From positions 6,944,001-7,008,000 of the forward strand of contig BSYQ01000003.1 of NCBI GenBank assembly GCA_030272585.1: DNA of 64,000 nucleotides. The letters run 5' to 3'. The translations under genes and the position numbers were made by a program. Position 1 is the stretch's first letter. Each line of letters starts with the position of its first letter. The notes beneath the pieces were generated by a model. It was not told where the DNA came from and did no database searches. It saw only the letters and a list, made by a program, of their open reading frames with translations. This DNA comes from Bryopsis sp. KO-2023 (Eukaryota; Chlorophyta; Ulvophyceae; Bryopsidales; Bryopsidaceae). This document shows, in pieces, positions 55,193-64,000 of the stretch.

Positions 55193-55462
55193 GAGAGACA
55201 TGGAGTATTTGAGAAATAGAGAGATGTGGTCTTTTTGTTTGCTACTGTGCCATTGGTATGCCTGGAGTTTTGGGGCAGTGAAGTTGTTGAATAGGGGTAA
55301 CCTGAGCAGGCTAGTAATTTTGTGAATAGTGCATGGGAGGTTTTGCATCCTGGTTAGCCCAAGGATCAGAAACTGTGGTGGAACATTAACTGTAACGATT
55401 AGTGTTAGATGCAACTATCTGTGACATGGATGCAATCTGACAACAGGAGAAACCAACTGTAA
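55193..55462 (+). repeat. DIRS element B2 repeat
   Basis: Second 270-bp B repeat and the 3' end of the element. Host sequence resumes with GCCACCAGCG. Confidence 0.94.
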
Positions 55463-55704
55463 GCCACCAGCGCACGCGATGCGCTCCCTCAGTCGTTGAC
55501 ACATCGCACCTCTGTTTGGGTTCCGTGTTGGTGGAGATCAGAATTGCATGGCAACAGTATCAGTATATCAAGCCCACCATCCAACTTCCTACTGTCTGAC
55601 TAGCCGTTGCCTCGTTTCCAACCCTCTTGAATCAGGAAAGGGAATTCTAGGCAAGGTCGTCCTAAGGGGAACGAGTCTGGGCATTGATCTGACGGCTGAA
55701 TCGC
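55463..55704. promoter_or_regulatory. Upstream region of the LrgAB gene
   Basis: 242 bp between the DIRS element and the LrgAB start codon. Before the insertion it was joined to the 66 bp upstream of the proline-rich gene, forming a short divergent promoter of about 0.3 kb. Confidence 0.4.
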
Positions 55705-58125
55705 ATGGGGAGTATCGAATCGCGCAACCCTGGTGAGATGTTTAGTGATAGGACTCAACCAGACCCCATCAATAATCAGGCGGCAGGTTGCATTCGATTG
55801 CGTGGTGTTGGTGGAGTTTCGAAGTTTGATCAGGTTCTTGGACGTTTCTCTCAGGGAATGGATGGCAGAGGCTGGTGGAATGGGGCACATCGGTTGGAAC
55901 TCTATTCTTGTTGGATCAAGGACTGGCTTCATGCTTTCATGACCTGGGATGGACATTTCCATCCCCATTGGCTGGCATGTTTCTGATCCTGGCGACACTC
56001 TGGCTTCTTGCTGGTAATTCTTTTTAACAGAATACATGGCACAGGTTATTTAACCTGTAATGCTAACATTTGCTTGTGATACGAGCACCCATTTCCAATT
56101 GATTGATTGATCAATTGCTTAGTCATTCAGTCACTGCATGTAATGATGAAGAAAAGAGACGCCAACTCCAGACATTGCATAGCTACACCAATAATTACTA
56201 GATCACTTTCTTTCTTTCCTTTCTTGTCTTAGTCATGTTTTTCTGCCTGTCCACCGACCACTTGGAGGGTCCCCTCACTCTGTCTTTGTCCATTCAGATG
56301 CTATGGGATTTGAGTCGGGAATGATGCTGGCGTTCTTCCAGCCTGGTATTGATTGGGTCCAGAAATGGCTCCCTCTCTTCTATTTGGCACCTCTCGTCGT
56401 CCTTCCCCGGCAACTGGCTTCCTTCTCTGGAGCCGATCTTTTGTCCATTTTCTTTGTGGTGTCAACGGGATGGGTGGCTAACCTGTGGGTGACCTCAAAA
56501 GTCACGCTGTGGATCCGGAAGATCACCCAGAGAGAGATAAGGGTATGGCCACCCCTGGCTCCGTTGGACCAATTCCACCACCGAAATTGGTGTAAACCTC
56601 TGAATCTGTCCATGGAGGGCAGGAAGGCATTCTCATGATTCGCTCCTCTTCCATAAAAAGTGTGAGGGGTGAATTCACTGTTAGCTGAGCGATTTGTGGG
56701 TTGTTTCCAAAAGACTCTCGCTGGCGATGTAGACGCAGCCAAGTCCACCACCCTTGCCAGAATCATCCAGCCGCCTCATCATCGCGTGGGCCACAATGGC
56801 TGGGTTGAGCTTCTGTCTGCTCTCGTTCGTGGGATCTCCACTGTTGTTCTGGGTCAGACTTGCGTTTATGATGGCCACAACAGTGTGTGGGTTGTTTGCT
56901 GGGAACCTCGTCCAAAGAAAGACTGGCGGAGCCATTCATTCGATTGTTACTTGTGCGGCGATGGCCCATTTGGGTGCTGGCATTAGTGGAGTTGTTGAAG
57001 GAACCGGGTGGAATGGCGGAGTGGATGAATATCTTCCACAAGTAGGACAATCTTTAGACTGTTGTGGATGTCTGGAACAACTTTTAATCTTTTTCTTTTT
57101 TTTCCTAAAAAGTGTGTTGGAGATTAATTGAAAGTTACTGTGTGTTTCAACATTTTCTCTACCTTGATGAAGCCCACCCCCAATTTTTGATCGGCACCGT
57201 TCATATCTGTCTGTCTGTATTTCAGGAGGCGGGCTCCTGGGGAGCTGGGACGCTTTTCATGAGTTTCCTGGGAGCCGTGATTCTATCTTTTGGCTGCAGT
57301 GTTTTCGGTCAAAGGTCCACAATGGTTCATCATAGATGGGAAATAGCTGCCGGCATAACCACATGCTCGCTTTTCTCGATGTTCAGCACTGTGTTGATGG
57401 GGAGAGTTTTGGGAATGCAACCCGACATCATATTGGCCTTGACCCCTCGCTCAGTGACAGTTGCCTTGGCTCTACCCATTGCAACCACCCTTGGGTCAAG
57501 TTTATCATCAGTTACAGCTGGAGCAGTGGTCCTGACAGGTAACCTTTCTGCCTGAGACTTTTTATTTGATGAATTTGACGTGAAAAATACGCAACAGCAT
57601 TGAATTGAATTGAAAGTATTTAACACAATGCCAGAAGGTCGAGAAAAGAACGGTCATGGAAATTTGATACATGCTGACTCAGGAAGAAACCACCGCATCA
57701 TATCTAGCTCTCTACCCCAATGGTAAAAAAGAAAGAATTGATTCGACAACCTTCAGATAAAACGCTAACCACATCAACAGAATACAGTTGAATCAATTCT
57801 GAAGAATAAGCAACCCACACAAAAATTAAATAAGGGGGTGGAAGTCTGCTTTCCAGGGCTCCTAGGTGCGAACTTTTCCCATGTGGTTCTCGATTGGTTT
57901 GGGGCTGAGGATGCCATAGTCCGAGGAATCGCTGCAGCAAGCAGTGGGCATGGTTTAGCAACGGCTGCTCTCGGTTCGCATGAGCCCGATGCCTTGCCCT
58001 TCTGCAGCCTGGCATATGCTTTATCAGGGGTGACGGGGACCCTGTTTGTCCAAATTCCCTTCGTTAATTCTCTTCTTGTTGGACTTGCCAATGGAAATGG
58101 AATTCCGGTGCAAGGAGATCCTTGA
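55705..58125 (+). CDS. PLGG1: LrgA-LrgB fusion, plastidal glycolate/glycerate translocator-like
   Basis: Six exons: 55705-55732, 55834-56013, 56298-56542, 56739-57041, 57226-57538, 57857-58125. They total 1,338 nt and encode 445 aa in phase. The N-terminal half is LrgA-like: GWTFPSPLAGMFLILATLWLL, then FFQPGIDWVQKWLPLFY and PLVVLP. The C-terminal half is LrgB: TPRSVTVALALPIATTLG, GLLGANFSHVVLDW, then GIAAASSGHGLATAALG and EPDALPFCSLAYALSG. This two-part architecture is that of plant PLGG1, which moves glycolate out of and glycerate into the chloroplast in photorespiration. The model has only about 30 residues before the first helix, so a plastid presequence may lie in an undetected 5' exon. 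The first two exons are the least certain. Confidence 0.85.
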
Positions 58126-61100
58126 CAGGAAATTTTAGGGGTGGGGTTGAAGAACCGAAAATTTTCATAGCTCGAGCCAGTTTTCCGGCATACTCAGCTT
58201 TTTGGTAGGTACTTTGCACTAGTGGGGTTCAAACTGTTATGTACAATAACTTTTATCTTGTTTTGAAAAAGGATGAATTCTTTTTTCTGCCACCTGTCGA
58301 GTTTTCTAAAGCCAAGCAAATAACTCGGATAGAGATGTTACAAATGCCTTGGCTGCCCAATGCATGCAATCAGAGCGACTATGAGAATTCTTTTGTCGAA
58401 AGCGTGCATCCAATTCCCTTGTTCAATGTCAAAGTCTGCCCCTCTTTCTTAACAAGTTGCAAAATGGAATCAATGCTGTGTTACCTCATGTTCAATTTCA
58501 TACAAATTGTTCCAGCCCACCACGAAAGGCAAAAAATGTCCAAAGGCCCATTCACCCCTGTTGAGTTGATGGATCACATCCAACGAATAATTGGATGAGA
58601 TTGGGTCACACAGCTATGAAATGTGATTGCCAGTAGACCTGAGTTGCTGTATGCAGGATTTGAAGGGGGCTTCTGTTGCTAAATCCTGCTGGTTTTCTTT
58701 CATTCTTATCCTGTGGGGTAGTTTTGGCTGGCCCGGATTTCTAACCCCTGACGAAGTTTCCAAACTCAACCGTCCGTCCAAGCAGAGAAGCCAATCTCTC
58801 TTCTCTTCGTGAAACATTAGCCCAATCAAACTGAACGATGCGATCAATCTAATCTTTCCCAGAACCCAGTCAACAGTTGAGATCGAGATGAAGACAGCGA
58901 TTCCCACAGATTCACAGTACAAGCGGCTCCACTGTACCACCATCGGACTCGTGTCAGAAAACTCTAGTCACCGGCTCTCAACGATCAGTGCCTCTTGGGA
59001 AAGGAGCTGAGACTCATTCGCCCAGAAAATGAACCCCTGCGTTCGCATTTCGTTACATTATGTTCTCAGGTGAGTCTGGAGAACCCCCCACGAAGAACAG
59101 ATCACCCAGATTGATAGGCCAACAACAGACAGCGGGTTCTGGCACTTGCACTGAGACAGACCAGGCGCCACCAGCTTTGGTCGTCTTGTAGACTTTCGAC
59201 GAACACCGAGTAAATATTTAGCGCCAACGCACGACGGCGGTCAGAACCCACGCTGGCCGCGAGCGAGCGTGAACGCGCATGGGGGAAGAAGCCGTTGCGG
59301 GTGCTCCAGTGGTGAGTCTAATACTTTGTCGCGCTCCCGAGCGTTTCTTGTTGTGCGCCAGATTCTATAAGAGAATGAACAAAGTGGGAAATTTGCGGTT
59401 GGCTGGCGCGAAATCTCGGTTGCGTGTTTGGGGGGGGCGGGCGGGCTGCGGGACGACCATCTGCTTCACGTGGTGTTGCGTTTTATCGTTCGAGTGGAGG
59501 TGTAGTGCCTGCTGTACTGGGCGTAGTTGAAGGCTCTGACGAAACGCGGTCCTGGGGGGGATTGTTGCGAAGTGTGTTGCGGCACTGTCGAGTGAAGTTT
59601 GTTTGGGGCTCGGTGTCCTTGGTGCGTTGCCGTCTGTGTCCAGATTTTGACGAAAGCTTGAAAAGATGGGCGGGAACGAAGAGAGCTTCCCTTTCGTGAG
59701 ACGCAAGAGTTCCAGGACGAAAGTCATGTTTCCTTGTTGGCCTGCTCCGGGCGAAGGGCGCAGTTGCGAAGGCAATCCGGTCGGTGTCAAAAGCTGGTTT
59801 CTGATGTTTCTTTCCCTGGAGCCTGTTTCGAAAACGAAAAGAGTTTCTGTTCGAATTCCAACGCTGGTTCGTAACCTCGATCGACTTCTGGATTGTCGTC
59901 CGCGGGATTGGATGGCGCTGGCTATCGTTGGGTCGTACAACAGTCGTCGTCCTGGTTGAGGGGAAGTTCGCGACAGAGATTATACCCCGAGTAGAAAAGC
60001 AACCATGAGAGAACCTCACCTGCGCTCGAACTCGCGCCCAATTCAATTTCTGGATTAGTCGGGGATAGAAACCACACCATGAGTTCGGGGATGTAAGAAA
60101 AGAGGAGCGAATTTCGGGCATAGGGTCGCCGAGAAAACTGTCGCAGTCGGTCGTCAGGGGAGGATTTCTGTTGGCCTTGGAAACCCTAGGTTTTCTGGCG
60201 CGAACGCGGTAGATCCATTTCGAAAGACGGAATGCTAAGACGTCGCTGTGTTTTTTTTTGGCTTCCAGTTCCAGGGGCAGGTTCCTGTAGATAACCGGGC
60301 GAGGGGCCTGCACGAAGCTAAGATCGTTCTCCCAGTTCTGGACCTCTCCAAGGTAAAGCTTCTCCTGTTTGGCTGGACGCTTTTTGAACTGTCGACGTGT
60401 CGTACTTGGTGGTTGCTTTCCTTGGGTCGAGGGTATGAGTAACCCCCGTAATAAGACTTTCCAGCAGTTGTCAGTATGTGTGGGGAGAGGTTCTTTCCGT
60501 GCTGTAAATAGTTGTCCTCAGCGGGGTTGAATATATACTAGAGAGGGGAGGGCGTCGAAATAGCTAAATGGAATTCAAAAAGTCTCTGGCCAGAGCCTCT
60601 GGTGTCGGTTCATCTAAGGTGCGGGGACCAGGTAGCTCAGTCTGGCGTGGGTTTCCCGTGGTTTTCACACCAGTCGCGGAAGGGGAGTTGATCGTTGCGC
60701 TGTTTTCTGGGTTGAGGGAGTGTCACCGGGGAATGGGGGAGCGGGGGGAAGCTGGACCTAAACACCAATGGTCGATAGTTCAAATGGTTCAAGAGTGAAA
60801 CTGTGGCACGCTCGAGTTGCGATCGTTGTCGGTTCTGTCTCGGGCGGAAAGGGGGATCACCCTAACTCGAGCCCGCACACCGCGCGCGTCCCTGTACCAT
60901 GTATGTTCGCGCTCGGAAGCTTGCAGGAAACGCAGGTTTTTTTCGAAGTATTGCGAAACCCACCAGCCAGGGTTACCTAGGCCACCCTGTCGTGCAAACC
61001 CGTCAGTTGGGGAGGGAAGGGTTGGTCGGGTGTTAATCAAACGTTGGGGCTCCGTCTTGTTTGACACCAGGGAAATTGTTAAAAAGGTGGAAATTCAGAA

Positions 61101-61181
61101 GAAGAAAAAACAAACCACCTCTGTTAAGTAATATGCAAGACAGCAGGTGAGGTTTGTTTTTTTTCTGTTGCACCCCACCAG
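58126..61181. other. Region between LrgAB and the DYRK exons
   Basis: About 3 kb without a secure gene. A + strand ORF of 119 codons at 58,239-58,598 could be chance or 3' UTR. The GC-richer stretch 59,200-60,700 keeps long frames open on both strands and looks like promoter and 5'-leader sequence of the kinase, with undetected first exons possible. A candidate ATG lies at 61,134, 48 bp before the first supported kinase exon. Confidence 0.4.
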
Positions 61182-64000
61182 GTCCGGAGCACAGATGGAC
61201 AAGAAGGAACATATGCACACCATCCCTTATCCCACAAACTGCTGCACAGTGATCAGAGCGGAGGGCTGCCTTCTTCGCGCAGGCTAGGACACAGGCAGAG
61301 CCCAGGGCAGCCAACCCCCACCAGCCACCTGCAGCAGCAATATAGCAGTCGCAATTCTGGGGGGAGTTCGTACATGTCACCGCCGAGCACTTCCCATCAA
61401 TCCACCGCAACTTACACATCCACATCAGCGATACCTCCACCTCCTAATTCTGCAAGAACTCTTTCAAGCGAATCGCATCAATTGAGACGAGGCCCGGACA
61501 GCCACAGAGGCAAAAAGGTCAAGGAGGTGCAATCTTCGAGGAGGAGCTCGCGAATTCCGCAGGTGGGAGGGGAAAAAAAAACAGAAACGGAAAAAAAAAT
61601 TCCGGAAAGTATTACCTGTGCGAAACAATTTAGTTTGCTTCTTTTTGAAATGAAAAAACCACACCCATAATCAAAATTGATCAGGTAGCTACGAAAACTG
61701 GGAGTTTTGTTAAATAAATTCCCGTCTTCTTTATACTTGAAGAGTAGGGAAATTATGAATGGACCTCCTGATGCCTTTCTATTTCAAAGAAAAAAGCTAT
61801 TTGTTTGTTTTTTCGTTTTTACCACTGCTCCAATAACATCGTATCCTCCATATTTAGGTTTCGCATCTACAATCAGATGGGTCCTCAGGGAGTGGCCAGA
61901 AACCTGTCGTTCCATCGTTGAACTTTGCAAAACACGAAGGCTTGGGATTCGGAACGCATGGGGGAATCGATGAATGCAAAAGTGCACGGCTTCCGTCTGG
62001 CCATCCCCAAAATGGCACTCCTCGTCAAACCCCTCTTACTGCTAGATCACAAATGGCTCTCAATCCCCCAAACACAGCACGGTCGTCAACTGGGCGGACT
62101 CCGTCCTCCTCTTCCTCCTCCAGTATGTTCCGATCTGGACCTCTCACGCCTGCACAGGTATGCTGGCCTCACTTTGATTCAAACAAAAAAAAATTATAAA
62201 AAAAACTGAACTGGAAATTTTTTCTGTCCCAGAAAAAACACGAAGAGAATGCTGCGATCTTGTCCAAATTCTTTTGTGGTGGTTCATGTTGAATGTCAGT
62301 GTTTCTTTTTGGTTTTTGAATGTTTTAGTCATTATTTTTTGAACTGCATCTTATATATTTGCGTTGTTTTTTTGTTTTGTTTTTTTCTGACTGTAGCTTA
62401 AATTATTTTAAGGCCTATGTTTTTTTTCGATGTGGTTGAGCAGGTGCTTCGGAGGTATCCTGAGTTTTTAACGAACTATGAGCAGAGCGAAATCCTTGAG
62501 TATCCACAAGTGTACTTTATTGGCAAGAGCGCCCACAAGATCAAGGGTAATCCACATGCAGGTGAAATAAAGGGAACTGAATTTTTAACGCCTGAAAAAG
62601 CATGTCTGGGGGAAAAGATTTGAGCAAGTGATATCCTCTGCTGCATGAGCTTCCGAATAACTGAACCAAGGCGAGTCACTGAGTCATTGACAGGTAAATT
62701 TGTTATCTATTTGCTATTTATTTTTGTTTGATTTTTTTTTTTTTTTACGATCGGTTTTTGTAGGTAGGGAACGAGGGGACAGCGATAAAGGATCCAAAGG
62801 TGGGTCTTTTTGATGCAATCTTTTTGATTTCTTTTAAAATCTATTCCTCCTTTCAAAAAGCGCTGTTGTGTGTATTCTTTTGCTATGATTGGTTGGGAAT
62901 TGGCTGAATTGATTTTTTTCATTACAGTCTGTCTTCCGAACCCATTTTAAACGCCAGCCTGCAACTCATTAGTACATTTTTTATGTTTTTTGGTATCTGT
63001 CCAACTTTCTCAAGAGAGAGGGGAAAAAATCAATCCCATTGCTGAATTTTATGGACCTTTTTAATTTTAACGTTTTTCTTTTTTTCTTTTTTCTTTAAAT
63101 TAAAAACACGGGTCCTGTGCAGGCTTTGCAAAGAAATAATTTCATTTGTTTTTCGCCAATTTTTATAGTTTTTAATTTATTTTTCTTGTCCCCGCAGGCC
63201 ACCTCAATCATGGCTATGACGATGAACGTGGTGATTACATGACTGTCATCCACGACCATTTCGGCTATAGATACGAGGTGCTGTCGGTTTTGGGCAAGGG
63301 GAGTTTTGGCCAGGTCCTCAAGTGCTACGATTACAAGAATCATAAATTGGTAGCCGTGAAAATTATCCGGAACAAGAAACGATTTCACCATCAGGCGTTG
63401 GTCGAAGTGAAAGTATTGGAAATGCTCAAGCACAGGGACTCTGACGATGCCAGCAACGTGGTTCACATGCATGAGTACTTCTACTTCAGGAGCCACTTGT
63501 GCATAGCTTTCGAGTTAATGTCCATCAATCTGTACGAACTAATCAAACAAAACAATTTTCAGGTGCGGAATTTTCCTTTTTTTTTGGTTTCAAAATACTT
63601 CATTACAAATCAAAATTCTGTTGCTGTTCTTTGCAAGGAGTGGTATTTTCTTTTTTTTTCATGATTATTTTGATTGTTTTGTGGCTCTTTTTTTTTGGGG
63701 GGGGGGGGGGGAGTGGGATTAAGGGGGTTTATTTTTAAGCAAAATGTACATCAAAAAGACAGTAGATCATTTCAAAAAGAGTTTCAACACACCCCTGCCT
63801 GTTTTATAAAAAAAACTTGCAACGTTTTGACCAAGTGTCAGAAAGTTGTAGAGAAATCCCTATGCTTTCTTTACCTTCTTAAAGTCATGATTTTTTTTTG
63901 CAGGGTTTAAGCCTGGGGCTTATTCGCCGATTCGCGGTACAAATTCTTGTAGCTTTGAAGTTCTTGAAGTCGCTCAACATAATTCACTGTGACTTGAAAC
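61182..64000 (+). CDS. DYRK-family protein kinase, 5' and middle part (truncated by window end)
   Basis: Supported exons: 61182-61562, 61858-62157, 62444-62546, 62764-62799, 63198-63562, 63904 onward, all in phase. The N-terminal ~230 residues are Ser/Pro/Gln-rich. Then comes the DYRK homology box, [20 protein letters not shown], followed by [11 protein letters not shown] just before the kinase domain. ATP loop GKGSFGQV, lysine in [10 protein letters not shown], hinge [11 protein letters not shown] and catalytic-loop start IIHCDLK are visible. The DH box of this type fits class II DYRKs (DYRK2/4, Pom1-like), which autophosphorylate the activation-loop tyrosine and then act on Ser/Thr. The activation loop and C-lobe lie beyond the window. 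The start codon is not determined. Confidence 0.9.

Larger units (their letters stand above)
48967..55462 (+). mobile_element. PAT-type DIRS tyrosine-recombinase retrotransposon
   Basis: About 6.5 kb with the split direct repeat layout A1-ORF-B1-A2-B2 that defines PAT-like and Ngaro-like elements. The 165-bp A repeats are at 48,965-49,129 and 55,009-55,173. The 270-bp B repeats are at 54,741-55,010 and 55,193-55,462. Pairs look identical by eye. There is no target duplication; a shared AA dinucleotide occurs at A1 start, the B1/A2 junction and B2 end, as expected for integration by a tyrosine recombinase. One long ORF carries RT, RNase H, a methyltransferase-like region and the recombinase. 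The MT-like domain favours the DIRS/PAT group over Ngaro. Confidence 0.94.

Noticed and set aside
48965-55462. A and B repeats considered as LTRs or tandem duplication
   Set aside because: The order A-ORF-B-A-B and the recombinase domain fit split direct repeats of PAT elements, and there is no integrase.
59483-60313. 276-codon minus-strand ORF
   Set aside because: Arg/Ser/Thr-rich composition without motifs, opposite to an equally open plus strand. It looks like a GC-richer leader or promoter region.
1-64000. CRISPR arrays, bacterial operons and Shine-Dalgarno sites
   Set aside because: No spaced short repeats of that type. Genes are intron-rich and eukaryotic.

Overview
This is nuclear DNA of a eukaryote, most likely a photosynthetic protist (alga). 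Genes are split by many spliceosomal introns, nearly all with GT(G/A)AG-type donors, T-rich interiors and AG acceptors. Two genes point to a plastid: a complete chlorophyllase and an LrgA-LrgB glycolate/glycerate translocator. I cannot name the lineage from sequence alone. Exon models were built by hand from splice signals, reading phase and protein family, and most close to an exact multiple of three. They are strong hypotheses, not transcript-supported models.

Layout. (1) 1-28.8 kb is bounded by two inverted arms of about 5.3 kb (1-5,304 and 23,508-28,827). Each carries an intact seven-exon coiled-coil gene, a 39-bp minisatellite and unidentified exon-like ORFs. Between the arms lie chlorophyllase (-), a THOC6-like WD40 gene (-), the small APC/C subunit ANAPC13 (+), a large gene with a CBP60-like domain (+) and an MFS transporter (-). 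(2) 28.8-39.2 kb holds a mostly unassigned stretch, an EamA/DMT transporter (-) and a secreted choice-of-anchor I protein (-). (3) 39,489-47,393 is a nested transposon: a pogo/Tigger-type DNA element with TA target duplication, containing a 1.28-kb TRIM and a complete 5.8-kb Ty3/gypsy retrotransposon. (4) 48.0-48.9 kb is a secreted proline-rich single-pass membrane protein (-). (5) 48,967-55,462 is a complete PAT-type DIRS tyrosine-recombinase retrotransposon with split direct repeats. (6) 55.7-58.1 kb is the LrgAB translocator (+). (7) 61.2-64.0 kb is the 5' part of a class-II DYRK kinase (+) that runs off the window.

The most notable mobile-element observations are these. The TRIM and the gypsy element share primer-binding site, polypurine end, LTR termini and 4-bp target duplications, which suggests cross-mobilisation. 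The gypsy Gag start codon straddles the LTR/primer-binding-site junction. The DIRS element fuses all enzymatic domains in one ORF, carries a near-terminal palindrome in both A repeats, and sits in what was a roughly 0.3-kb divergent promoter. The host genes cover chlorophyll breakdown, photorespiratory metabolite transport, mRNA export, cell-cycle control and signalling; no operon-like functional clustering is evident.
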